20,215 bases of DNA, taken from NCBI GenBank assembly GCA_016208805.1, contig JACQXL010000125.1, positions 1 to 20,215 on the forward strand, written 5' to 3'. Every line of letters starts with the position of its first letter. The first letter of the stretch is position 1. The notes beneath the pieces are model-generated. The model was not told the origin of the DNA. It saw only the letters and a program-made list of their open reading frames with translations, and did not search any database. This document shows positions 7,539 through 15,955 of the stretch, piece by piece. This DNA comes from Planctomycetota bacterium (GTDB taxonomy: Bacteria; Planctomycetota; MHYJ01; JACQXL01). The position numbers and the translations under genes were made by a program.

Positions 7539-8009
7539 ATGGTAGAGAGGATACCGGTTACGGCAGAGGGCTTGAAGAAACTTCAGGCCAAGCTGAAGAA
7601 TCTGCAGGAAGAGACCCGGTCTAACGTGGAAAGACGGCTGGGTGAAGCCCGCGAGCAGGGTGATTTGTCCGAGAATGCGGAGTTTGATGCGGCCCGCGAG
7701 GAACTCTGGCGGGTTGACCGCGAGATTACCGAGCTCAAAGACCGGGTTAACCGGGCTGAGATTATATCGCCCGTTAAAATAAAAAGCGGCGAGGTTGGTT
7801 TCGGCTCAAAGGTTAAGTTGAAAGACATCAAGACCGGCGAGATTGATGAATATACACTGGTCGGCGAGGGCGAGTCCAGCCCGCGCGAGGGGTTGATAGC
7901 CATCACCACGCCCATCGGCCAGGCGCTTATCGGGCATTGCGTGGGCGATAAGGTTGATATAAAAGTCCCGGCCGGTATCATCCATTACGAGATAATGCAG
8001 ATTAATTGA
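7539..8009 (+). CDS. greA: Transcription elongation factor GreA
   Basis: 156 residues, standard for the family. GreA enters the RNA polymerase secondary channel and stimulates cleavage of backtracked RNA. The N-terminal coiled coil (about 1-75) carries the tip motif G-D42-L-S-E45-N-A-E, whose acidic residues position the catalytic magnesium. The C-terminal FKBP-like domain follows (G-S-K-V-K-L-K-D, P-I-G-Q-A-L-I-G-H-C-V-G-D). No clear Shine-Dalgarno sequence precedes the ATG. The stop codon is 2 nt before the nuoE ATG, so greA and the redox genes are probably transcribed together. Confidence 0.97.
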   Translation: MVERIPVTAEGLKKLQAKLKNLQEETRSNVERRLGEAREQGDLSENAEFDAAREELWRVDREITELKDRVNRAEIISPVKIKSGEVGFGSKVKLKDIKTGEIDEYTLVGEGESSPREGLIAITTPIGQALIGHCVGDKVDIKVPAGIIHYEIMQIN

Positions 8010-8011
8010 AT

Positions 8012-8476
8012 ATGTCAGAAGTTGACATCAGGAAGATTGACCAGATTATCAAGCGGTTCCCGCCGCACGAGAGTAATCTACTGATTCCCATATTACAGTC
8101 GGTTCAGGAGGAATTCGGCTACATTCCTCCTGAATCAGTAAAACTCATCAGCCGGCACTCAAAAGTATCTCGTAATAAAATCTACGGTGTGCTGACATTC
8201 TATGCGCAGTTTGCTACCACGCCGCGTGGTAAGTATGTAGTTCGTCCCTGCCGGGGCACGGCCTGTCACGTTCGTGGTTCGGCCAGTGTTATCAGATACC
8301 TTAAATCAAAACTTAAAGTTGAAGACGGTTATACTACCACAGACAATAAATTTACTCTGGAGACGGTCGCCTGCCTGGGTGCCTGTTTCCTGGCTCCGAC
8401 CATGATGGTTAACCATGACTATTACGGCAATCTGAATGATAAGAAAGTTGAAGAAATACTGAAGACTTATCGCTGA
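8012..8476 (+). CDS. nuoE: NuoE/HydC-like [2Fe-2S] subunit of an NAD(P)-linked dehydrogenase
   Basis: 154 residues from ATG 8012. A TTG at 8006 would overlap the greA stop and was not chosen. The N-terminal helical part is followed by a thioredoxin-like domain with the [2Fe-2S] ligands C80-x4-C85 and C121-x3-C125. These subunits pass electrons next to the NuoF flavin in complex I and in soluble NAD-linked hydrogenases and formate dehydrogenases. The stop overlaps the nuoF start by one base (TGATG), which implies translational coupling. With NuoF, a GltD-like protein and FdhA in the region, a cytoplasmic formate dehydrogenase complex is more likely than complex I, since no membrane nuo genes are present. 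Confidence 0.93.
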   Translation: MSEVDIRKIDQIIKRFPPHESNLLIPILQSVQEEFGYIPPESVKLISRHSKVSRNKIYGVLTFYAQFATTPRGKYVVRPCRGTACHVRGSASVIRYLKSKLKVEDGYTTTDNKFTLETVACLGACFLAPTMMVNHDYYGNLNDKKVEEILKTYR

Positions 8477-9993
8477 TGGTCATCCAACGATTAAAATCGC
8501 TCAAAGAACTCCTGCAATTAAAAGAGGAGTTATTAGGGGAATACGATTCCGCCAAGACCCGTATCCGTATCTGCACCACTGGTTGCCGCGCTAAAGGCGC
8601 ATTGAAAGTCCGTGATGCTTTCCATCAGGAACTGGGAAAAGACCGTTCTATTGAAATAGTGGAGACCGGTTGCCAGGGGCTCTGCGCCAAGGCGCCGGTG
8701 GTTTCCGTCGACCCGGACGGTATTTTCTACGGTGGGCTCACACCGGAAGATGTGCCGGAGGTCATCAGCCAGACAATCCGCAATAAAAAGATTATCAATA
8801 AACTATGCTATTCCGAGAACAAGACGGTTTATCCGTATATCAAGGATATTCCATTCTTCAAGGCGCAGGAAAAGATTGTCCTGCGCAACTGCGGCTACAT
8901 CAATCCGACCAGTCTGGAGGATTACATCAGGCGTAACGGTTACGTCGCTCTGATAAAGATATTCAGAGGACTTAAACCAGAAGATGTGATTGAGCAAGTT
9001 ACCAAATCAGGTATCCGCGGCCGGGGTGGCGCCGGGTTCCCGACCGGGTTGAAATGGAAATTCGCCAGACAGTATCAGAATGCCACCAAATACATTATCT
9101 GCAATGCCGACGAAGGCGACCCGGGCGCATTTATGGACCGGGCTGTTCTGGAAGGCGACCCGCATTCGGTAATTGAAGGACTGATTATCGGCGCTTATGC
9201 CATCGGCGCCAACCACGGTTATATCTATGTCCGGGCCGAGTATCCGATAGCGGTGGAGTATTCAACTCTGGCTATCAAGCAAGCACGTGAGCGGGGATTT
9301 CTGGGTGAAAATATTCTCGGCTCCGGATTTAACTTTGATATTACAATAAAACAGGGTGCTGGTGCTTTCGTCTGCGGCGAAGAGACGGCACTGATTGCCT
9401 CCATAGAAGGCCGGCGCGGGATGCCCAGACCGAGGCCGCCTTTCCCAGCCGAAGCCGGACTCTGGGGCAAGCCGACCGTGATTAATAATGTAGAAACACT
9501 GGCCAATATTCCTTGGATTATCACCCAGGGCGGCGACGCCTATGCGAAATTCGGCACCAAGGGCAGTAAAGGTACGAAGGTGTTTGCCTTAGCCGGCAAG
9601 GTTCGTAATACCGGATTGGTGGAAGTTCCCATCGGGATGACATTGCGCCAGATAATATTTGATATCGGCGGCGGGATACCGCAGGATCGGGAATTCAAGG
9701 CAGTCCAGATGGGCGGTCCATCCGGCGGATGTCTGCCGGCTGAACATCTTGATACGCCGATAGATTACGAAACCATAAAAGAGGCGGGTGCGATAATGGG
9801 CTCCGGCGGTATGATAGTAATGGATGAGGTTACCTGCATGGTTGAACTGGCCCGTTATTTCCTTGACTTCTGTCAGAAGGAATCCTGCGGCAAGTGCGTA
9901 CCCTGCCGCATCGGCACCAAGCGGATGCTGGAGATTGTTACCCGTTTTACCAGCGGCCAGGCCCGTCAGGGCGATCCGTTATTTCCGCAATGA
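8476..9993 (+). CDS. nuoF: NuoF/HydB-like NADH-binding flavoprotein, frameshifted at the 3' end
   Basis: 505 residues. Residues 30-75 form an N-terminal thioredoxin-like [2Fe-2S] domain (C33, C37, C66, C70), as in HydB of bifurcating hydrogenases. The FMN/NADH-binding core has G-R-G-G-A-G-F-P-T-G (182-191), the C-N-A-D-E-G-D-P-G-A-F region (209-219), and the SLBB and C-terminal domains. The [4Fe-4S] motif C471-x2-C474-x2-C477 is intact, but the family's fourth ligand, in the later L-C-x-L-G-Q segment, is missing: the frame runs into Q-G-D-P-L-F-P-Q-stop. The expected continuation (I-R-Y-F-R-N-E-Y-E-S-H-L) is found at 9974 in the next frame, so roughly 25-30 codons and the frame are lost at about 9945-9975. 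The gene would otherwise be fused to the GltD-like ORF. This is a real disruption or an assembly error. Confidence 0.92.
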   Translation: MVIQRLKSLKELLQLKEELLGEYDSAKTRIRICTTGCRAKGALKVRDAFHQELGKDRSIEIVETGCQGLCAKAPVVSVDPDGIFYGGLTPEDVPEVISQTIRNKKIINKLCYSENKTVYPYIKDIPFFKAQEKIVLRNCGYINPTSLEDYIRRNGYVALIKIFRGLKPEDVIEQVTKSGIRGRGGAGFPTGLKWKFARQYQNATKYIICNADEGDPGAFMDRAVLEGDPHSVIEGLIIGAYAIGANHGYIYVRAEYPIAVEYSTLAIKQARERGFLGENILGSGFNFDITIKQGAGAFVCGEETALIASIEGRRGMPRPRPPFPAEAGLWGKPTVINNVETLANIPWIITQGGDAYAKFGTKGSKGTKVFALAGKVRNTGLVEVPIGMTLRQIIFDIGGGIPQDREFKAVQMGGPSGGCLPAEHLDTPIDYETIKEAGAIMGSGGMIVMDEVTCMVELARYFLDFCQKESCGKCVPCRIGTKRMLEIVTRFTSGQARQGDPLFPQ

Positions 9994-11506
9994 ATACGAA
10001 TCGCATCTGGTAGAAAAATATTGCCCGTCATCGGCCTGTTCGGTGATAGTAAAATCACCCTGCCAGAATGCCTGTCCGGCGCATATTAATGTGCCTCAGT
10101 ATAATGCATTGGTGATGCAAAAGGAATATCTGCGCGCATTTAACCTTATCCGGCGCTCGGTGCCGTTCCCGGCGTCGCTGGGCCGGGTCTGTTTCCGGCC
10201 CTGCGAAACGGTCTGCCGCCGTGGTGAAATTGATAACCCGATTGCCATAGACCACATCAAGCGCTATATTACGGAAAAGGCTTCAGTGAAAAACCGGTCT
10301 GAGATATTCCCGTTCAATTCTCCTGATATCTTTGACCCGAAGAAAGAAGATAAGAAAGTGGCTGTTATCGGCGGCGGGCCGGCCGGTCTGAGCGCGGCAT
10401 ATTTCCTCAGAATGATGGGTCGTGATGTAACCGTATTTGAGAAGGGAAAACTGGCCGGTGGATTGCTCACCTACGGTATCCCGGCCTACCGGTTGCCCAA
10501 GAAGGTCGTCCAGGACGAGATAAACCTGATTAAGGCAATGGGCGTTCAGATTAAGACCAATTCATTCATCCGCACCAAGGCGCAGTGGGATAATATCCGT
10601 AATAACTTTGATGCCGTATTTATTGCGGTTGGTTCCGGCCGGAGTACCAAATTGGGTGTCCCCGGCGAGGGCGGTAAAAATATAATTGACGCCCTGTCAT
10701 TCCTTAATGATGTAAACTCAGGCAAATATAAAAAGGTCCCGGCTCGCGTGGCGGTCGTGGGCGGCGGTAACTCGGCCATAGATTCGGCCCGCAGTGCCTT
10801 GCGGCTTGGTGCTAAAGATGTTACGGTCATCTATCGTCGTTCCCGGTCCGAGATGCCTGCCCATTATGAAGAGATTGAACAAGCGCAGAAAGAAGGCGTC
10901 AAGTTCAGGTTCCTGACTGCGCCTAAAGAAGTTAAGTGCGGAGTCGCAACAAATACAATGGAATGCATTGAGATGCAGTTGGGTGCGGCTGACAAATCGG
11001 GCCGCCGAAAACCTGTTCCTGTCTCTGGCTCTGAATTCACACTGGATGCCGATTTGATAATTACCGCCATCGGGCAGGCATCAGACCTCGGTTTTATGGG
11101 TGATAATCTTGTTGAACTGACTAAATGGGGTGGCATTAGTGTTAATCCGGTGACGATGGAAACATCGCAGAAGGGCGTCTTTGCCGGTGGCGACACAGTT
11201 ACCAGCGCCGGAATGGTGATATATGCCATTGCGACCGGACAGAAGGCCGCCAGCGTAATTGATAAATACTTGGGCGGACCGGGCAAACTACCTGATAATA
11301 ATGACCGGGCTGTTGAAGTAATTGATTCTATTAAAGGACCTCACGAACCGCTCAAGTTTGACAGACAAATTATTCCGCATATTGATGTAAAGAAGCGGCA
11401 TCATAATTTCCGTGAGGTCATCTGTAGTTATTCGGATTCGGCCGCATACAAGGAAGCAGGTCGTTGCCTGCGGTGTGATTTAGAGAATAAAGAATATCAG
11501 CCGTAG
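9824..11506 (+). CDS. NfnB/GltD-like NAD(P)H-binding flavoprotein, originally fused to NuoF
   Basis: The listed frame spans 560 residues, but the first 46-50 are an out-of-frame reading of nuoF (A/P/R-rich). Real homology starts at about 9962-9974 with the NuoF tail P-V-R-A-I-R-Y-F-R-N-E-Y-E-S-H-L, then runs straight into a GltD-type N-terminal cluster domain: C80-x3-C84-P-A-H-I-N-V-P and G-R-V-C-F-R-P-C-E-T-V-C-R-R. Two dinucleotide folds follow: G-G-G-P-A-G (183-188, FAD) and G-G-G-N-S-A (313-318, NAD(P)H, with Y-R-R-S-R after it). F-A-G-G-D-T-V-T-S-A (453-462) is the FAD closing motif. The family includes the small subunit of glutamate synthase, NfnB and StnC. In this setting, exchange of electrons with NADP(H) is likely. 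The natural product was probably one NuoF-GltD fusion of about 1,050 residues. Confidence 0.88.
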   Translation: MRLPAWLNWPVISLTSVRRNPAASAYPAASAPSGCWRLLPVLPAARPVRAIRYFRNEYESHLVEKYCPSSACSVIVKSPCQNACPAHINVPQYNALVMQKEYLRAFNLIRRSVPFPASLGRVCFRPCETVCRRGEIDNPIAIDHIKRYITEKASVKNRSEIFPFNSPDIFDPKKEDKKVAVIGGGPAGLSAAYFLRMMGRDVTVFEKGKLAGGLLTYGIPAYRLPKKVVQDEINLIKAMGVQIKTNSFIRTKAQWDNIRNNFDAVFIAVGSGRSTKLGVPGEGGKNIIDALSFLNDVNSGKYKKVPARVAVVGGGNSAIDSARSALRLGAKDVTVIYRRSRSEMPAHYEEIEQAQKEGVKFRFLTAPKEVKCGVATNTMECIEMQLGAADKSGRRKPVPVSGSEFTLDADLIITAIGQASDLGFMGDNLVELTKWGGISVNPVTMETSQKGVFAGGDTVTSAGMVIYAIATGQKAASVIDKYLGGPGKLPDNNDRAVEVIDSIKGPHEPLKFDRQIIPHIDVKKRHHNFREVICSYSDSAAYKEAGRCLRCDLENKEYQP

Positions 11507-11547
11507 ATTACACAGAATAAATAATTTCTCTGTGTTCTTTGTGGTGA
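11507..11547. repeat. Short CTCTGTG-type repeat and inverted repeat
   Basis: CACAGA (11511-11516) and TCTGTG (11529-11534) form a 6-bp inverted repeat. The following TTCTTTGTGGTGA repeats the TGTG pattern. Similar CTCTGTG/TTTGTGG strings are familiar from dispersed short repeats of many environmental genomes. The stretch runs directly into the start of the metallopeptidase gene and may mark the left edge of an inserted cassette. Confidence 0.45.
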
Positions 11548-12114
11548 ATGATTATGGAAGTAAAAATCATCCGCAGTGAAAAGAGGAAAAGGGGCATGGA
11601 CGCTCGTCTGCTTGGCGATACGATGATTGTCCGCGCACCATCGGATATACCAGAAGATAAACTCCAAAAGATTGTAGAGAACTTTAAGAAGCGGTTTGAG
11701 AGGCGGAAACGCAAGAAGGAACTCAGTCGCAAGGTGAACCTGGTGGAAATCTGCCATAAATTGAAAGAGGAATATTTTAATAACGTCATTAATCCATTAG
11801 AGGTCAAATCAATTGAATATTCTACTGAGCAAACGAGGAAATGGGGTGTTTGCAATAGTCGGAATAAAACGATTAGAATTTCTCATCGCCTTGCCGAGAT
11901 GCCAAATTGGGTAAGGGATTATGTGATTGTTCACGAAATGGCACATATTTTACAGCCGAATCACAGCAAGAAATTCTGGAAATTAGTCGGACGCTACAAA
12001 TTATCCGAACGGGCGCGGGGCTACTTAATTGCCAAAGGATATAAAGACACAGATGAGTCGGATATAGAAAATAAAACCCCGAACTCCGGCGAACAGGACG
12101 AAACTATATGTTAA
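11548..12114 (+). CDS. YgjP-like zinc metallopeptidase (DUF45)
   Basis: 188 residues. The zincin motif is V-H129-E130-M-A-H133, followed by N-H139-S-K-K-F-W, the usual third ligand and signature of the YgjP/DUF45 family. An R-K-W-G-x-C segment (98-102) precedes it, also typical. Proteins of this family are often encoded beside restriction-modification genes, as here, where the stop overlaps the start of the R-M gene by 7 nt. Its role in such systems is not established. A second in-frame ATG at 11554 is equally possible. No strong ribosome binding site was seen. Confidence 0.88.
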   Translation: MIMEVKIIRSEKRKRGMDARLLGDTMIVRAPSDIPEDKLQKIVENFKKRFERRKRKKELSRKVNLVEICHKLKEEYFNNVINPLEVKSIEYSTEQTRKWGVCNSRNKTIRISHRLAEMPNWVRDYVIVHEMAHILQPNHSKKFWKLVGRYKLSERARGYLIAKGYKDTDESDIENKTPNSGEQDETIC

Positions 12115-14870
12115 AATCATATTTAAAGAAGATATTTGAAATCGCTCAACGCGGTGATGATACAGAAAATACTTATTATTCCACCCTTGAAGGGCTTATC
12201 AATTCTTTTGCCGAATCAACCAATAAAAAGAAAGTCCAGATTACAACCCTGCCGAAAAAGACCGACGCTGGCAATCCCGATTTTAGAATCTGGGATGGCA
12301 ATCTGCACATCACCGGTTATATTGAAGCCAAACATCCTTCCGCGAAGAATCTGGACGCCATTGAAACATCCCCTCAACTAAAACGTTATCTTAAAATATT
12401 CCCTAATGTCATCCTGACCAACTTCTGTGAGTTCCGGCTCTATCGGAATGGTGAATTGGTTGACCAAGTTTCCATTGCCCGTCATTTTGTAATGCAGAAA
12501 CTGAAAACCATTCCCCCAATTGAGAAGGAAAGGGAATTCTTCGGTCTGTTAGAGAAGTTTTTCAGTTTCTCATTGCCGTCTATTACTCGTGCAAAGCAGT
12601 TAGCCGAAGAATTAGCCAAAAGAACCAGTTTCTTGAAAGAACAGATTATTACCGAGCAATTAAAAGAGGAACACTCTATCGGACGAGGCGACATTCTTGG
12701 TTTCTATGAGGCATTCCAAAAATATCTGATTGGTACGCTCAGTATTGATGATTTTGCCGATTTATATGCCCAAACAATTACCTATGGTCTTTTTGCCGCA
12801 CGAACCCGTGCCAGCACCAATGGTTTTAATCGTAAGACCGCCTATGATTATATCCCTCGAACTATCGGCATTCTCAAGCAGGTCTTTCAGTTTATTTCAT
12901 TAGGTGAACCGCCTCCCCAAATGGGCTGTTTAATTGATGATATTTCAGAAGTCCTTGCCGTTACCGATGTTAACCAGATACTCCAGCAATTTTATCAGGC
13001 AGGCAAAGGCGATGACCCGATTATTCACTTCTATGAGACATTCTTGGAAAAATATAATCCGCGCCTGAAGGAAGTCAGGGGAGTTTATTATACCCCGCCC
13101 GCGGTTGTTTCATATATTGTCCGCTCTATCCAAATATTGCTTAAAGAGAAATTCAAGCGGAATGATGGCTTAGCCACTAACTCTGTAACGGTCTTAGACC
13201 CAGCCGCGGGAACTCTTACTTTCCTTGCCGAGGCGAGTAAATTAGCCGTTGATGAAGTCCTGACAAAATATGGTAGCGGAATGAAAAAGGGCTTTATCAA
13301 AGACCACATCCTGAAAAACTTCTATGCCTTTGAGTTAATGATGGCGCCCTATGCAATTGGACACCTTAAAATGGGTTTTATCCTGCAGGAATTAGGTTAT
13401 CAATTACAGGAGGATGATAGGTTCAAGTTATACCTTACCAATACTCTTGAGATGGAGGAACTCCAACAAACTGCTGTTCCTGGTATGTCTTCCCTTTCTG
13501 ATGAATCACGCGATGCTGGAAAAGTGAAGAAGGATACGCCTATTTTAGTCATTATGGGCAATCCGCCTTACTCCGGTATTTCCGCGAACCCAAATGAGAT
13601 GAAAAAGAAAATCACACAAGGTGCATTTTATAATATCGGATACAATATTGATAAAATAACGCAAAATGGACGAATCAAATATAAGGTTAAATCTATCACA
13701 AAACAAGCAACTCACAATTTGACCGTTAAGCAAAAGACCTGGATTGGTGAACTCATTGAAGATTATAAGATTGTAGACGGCAAGTGGCTGGGTGAAAGAA
13801 ATCCTAAATGGCTTCAGGACGATTATGTCAAGTTTATCCGCTTTGCCCAGCATAAGATTGAGCAAAACGGGGAAGGCGTTTTAGGTTTTATTACCAATCA
13901 TAGTTATCTGGATAACCCGACCTTTAGAGGAATGCGCCAATCATTGATGAATACCTTTGACGAGATATATCTTCTGGACTTACACGGGAACGCCAAGAAA
14001 AAAGAGAAATGTCCTGACGGCTCTAAAGATGAGAATGTCTTTGATATCCAGCAGGGCGTGGCAATTGCCTTGTTCATTAAGTATAAAGACCCAAAACTAC
14101 AAACTGCGGTTTATCACTCTGACCGTTGGGGACTCAGGGAAGATAAATATAAATGGTTATCAAAGAACGATATTAAGACCACCAAGTGGCTGGAACTCAT
14201 ACCCACATCAGACGGGTATTTCTTTATTCCCAGAGATGAGCGGTTATTAAACCGCTATGAAAGATACCTAAAGGTTACGGATATTTTCCCCTTAAACAAT
14301 GTCGGTATCGTTACTTCAAGAGATGAGTTTGTTATTGATTTTGATAAAGGGAAGTTGTTAAATCGCATCAGGTTATTCAAGCATAATAAAGGTTCGGATA
14401 AAGAACTCTACCAGCAAACTCAGACAAAGGAAGGGTGGAGTATTCGTGAAGCACACCAAAGTCTTCAGAATTTATCTGATAGCGATTTAGAAAAGTATAT
14501 CCTGCCGATTTTATATCGCCCGTTTGACCAGCGGTATATATTCTATCACGATGAATTTATAGAACGTTCCCGCAAAGAAGTAATGCAACATATGATGAAG
14601 GGAAATATTGGGCTTATTACTTCAAGGATAATCAAAGGTGAGAAATATCAACATACCTTTGTATCGCAAATAATAACGGATGGTTCATTATTAGCGGCAA
14701 ATACTGCTTCCAGTTCTTATCTTTTCCCTCTCTATCTCTATACCGCATCTGACGATTCCCAAACCCGACGCAGTGGCAAACAGGTTTTAATGCTCTTTGA
14801 GAAACGGGAGAAATATGAGGTGAAGCAGGACAATCTTAGTCCATCATTAGTCAAAGAGTTGACAGAATAA
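12108..14870 (+). CDS. Type ISP-like single-chain restriction-modification enzyme, interrupted by a stop
   Basis: 920 residues to the stop. The N-terminal nuclease part has P57-D58-F-R then E73-A-K75, a PD-(D/E)xK site. Helical coupler-type sequence follows to about 320. The N6-adenine methylase domain has R-G-V-Y-Y-T-P-P-A-V-V (324-334), motif I V-L-D364-P-A-A-G368-T-L-T-F, and motif IV N485-P-P-Y488. The rest should include target recognition. The enzyme would both methylate and cut foreign DNA from one polypeptide. The stop TAA at 14868 follows E-L-T-E. The same frame continues at once with Y-N-K-K-P-T-L-E-E-I-F-Y-Y-V-Y-A-V-L-Y-S and more family-typical sequence to 15377, so this is a nonsense mutation or read-through site. 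The intact length would be about 1,089 residues. The gene is coupled to the metallopeptidase. Confidence 0.9.
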   Translation: MLKSYLKKIFEIAQRGDDTENTYYSTLEGLINSFAESTNKKKVQITTLPKKTDAGNPDFRIWDGNLHITGYIEAKHPSAKNLDAIETSPQLKRYLKIFPNVILTNFCEFRLYRNGELVDQVSIARHFVMQKLKTIPPIEKEREFFGLLEKFFSFSLPSITRAKQLAEELAKRTSFLKEQIITEQLKEEHSIGRGDILGFYEAFQKYLIGTLSIDDFADLYAQTITYGLFAARTRASTNGFNRKTAYDYIPRTIGILKQVFQFISLGEPPPQMGCLIDDISEVLAVTDVNQILQQFYQAGKGDDPIIHFYETFLEKYNPRLKEVRGVYYTPPAVVSYIVRSIQILLKEKFKRNDGLATNSVTVLDPAAGTLTFLAEASKLAVDEVLTKYGSGMKKGFIKDHILKNFYAFELMMAPYAIGHLKMGFILQELGYQLQEDDRFKLYLTNTLEMEELQQTAVPGMSSLSDESRDAGKVKKDTPILVIMGNPPYSGISANPNEMKKKITQGAFYNIGYNIDKITQNGRIKYKVKSITKQATHNLTVKQKTWIGELIEDYKIVDGKWLGERNPKWLQDDYVKFIRFAQHKIEQNGEGVLGFITNHSYLDNPTFRGMRQSLMNTFDEIYLLDLHGNAKKKEKCPDGSKDENVFDIQQGVAIALFIKYKDPKLQTAVYHSDRWGLREDKYKWLSKNDIKTTKWLELIPTSDGYFFIPRDERLLNRYERYLKVTDIFPLNNVGIVTSRDEFVIDFDKGKLLNRIRLFKHNKGSDKELYQQTQTKEGWSIREAHQSLQNLSDSDLEKYILPILYRPFDQRYIFYHDEFIERSRKEVMQHMMKGNIGLITSRIIKGEKYQHTFVSQIITDGSLLAANTASSSYLFPLYLYTASDDSQTRRSGKQVLMLFEKREKYEVKQDNLSPSLVKELTE

Positions 14871-15377
14871 TACAACAAAAAACCTACTCTGGAAGAAATC
14901 TTTTATTATGTGTATGCCGTGCTTTATTCTGATACATACCGCAGCAAATATGCGGAATTCTTGAAGAGTGATTTTCCACGTGTGCCGTTTACCAAAAATT
15001 ATAAGTTATTCTCCGCAATGGGGAAATTGGGGCAGGAGTTGGTGGAGTTACACCTGATGAAATCATCAGAGTTGAATCGTCCGATGGCTAAATTCCAGGG
15101 ACCAGGCGATAACCGCGTTAAGCAAGTAAGATATGATGAAAAGCCAAAACGGGTTTATCTCAATGACACCCAGTATTTTGAGGGGATAGAAAAGCCCGTC
15201 TGGGAATATCAGATTGGCGGTTATCAGGTCTTGGATAAATATCTCAAGAGCCACAAAGACCGTGCACTTTCAGGTGATGAAATAAAGCATTACCTTAAAA
15301 TTGCTACCGCGATACAACGAACAATAGAAACGCAAAAGAAGATAGATAAAATATATCCTGATATAGAAAAACCATAA
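14871..15377 (+). pseudogene. C-terminal part of the type ISP-like R-M enzyme, downstream of an in-frame TAA
   Basis: The reading frame is identical to that of the upstream R-M gene and resumes directly after the TAA at 14868-14870. The first possible start, GTG 14910, has no ribosome binding site and lies inside a conserved stretch, so independent translation is unlikely. The segment V-Y-L-N-D-T-Q-Y-F-E-G-I-E-K-P-V-W-E-Y-Q-I-G-G-Y-Q-V-L-D-K-Y-L-K is the hallmark C-terminal region of these enzymes, commonly assigned to target recognition. Good conservation of the stretch after the stop argues that the stop is recent, suppressed or a sequencing error. Confidence 0.85.
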
Positions 15378-15394
15378 AAAAGTTGTGAATGGTA

Positions 15395-15834
15395 GATAGA
15401 GGTAATGGGTGCACTCCATAGGGGCTATCACTCTACGAGATAGGGATATAGGGTATCGGAGGTAAGGGCTATCCGGCTATCCCCCTGGGATAGTGGCTTA
15501 CCCAGATACCCCCTATGGATATACGAGATAGGGGCTATCCCATTATCCTTATAGGATAGTGGGTTAGCCAGATAGGGACTACTGGTAGACGGGATAGGGG
15601 CTATCTCGCAGTGGGATAGGAACTATGGGGGTACGAGATAGGGACTATCCCTATTACCCATCGGGACTATAGGTATGTGGAATAGGGGCTGTGATGGTAA
15701 CCCCCTATCCTAATAGATTAGCCCCAGAGGGGCTATCCAATAGGGAGATAGGGACTATGGGAGCGCCAGATAGGGGCTATCTCTGTTACCCGTAGGGGCT
15801 GAGATGGTTAGGGGGTAGGGGGGTAGGGGATACC
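15395..15834 (+). repeat. Degenerate 22-bp array with palindromic GATAGGGGCTATC core
   Basis: A 13-bp core, GATAG-GGR-CTATC, is an inverted repeat with a 3-nt centre. Perfect copies start at 15527, 15593, 15637 and 15769. Variants sit in the same 22-bp register at 15395, 15417, 15439, 15461, 15505, 15571, 15615, 15659, 15681, 15725, 15747, 15791 and 15813, so 17 of 20 slots are occupied. The 9-bp segments between cores vary. The core plus its flank (GGGGCTATCCCATTATCC) matches the reverse complement of the array at 4201-4398. The remaining 15835-15955, up to the fdhA start, holds nothing I recognise apart from AAGGA before the ATG. Confidence 0.9.
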
Positions 15835-15955
15835 CCTTTTTGACCGTATAGAATGGTGGTATGATGGGGATGCCTATCCCTCTACCTTTGGTGGAACATA
15901 GGATGGAGACACCACGGTTCGCTGGGATACAATTAATTATAGAAAAGGATTGATT

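Noticed and set aside
8012..11506. Respiratory complex I operon
   Set aside because: Only the NuoE/F-like input module is present, with a GltD-like partner and FdhA. No membrane subunits are nearby.
15395..15834. Possible CRISPR array with variable spacers
   Set aside because: The linkers are only 9 bp and the conserved core 13 bp, too short for CRISPR, and the cores are degenerate.
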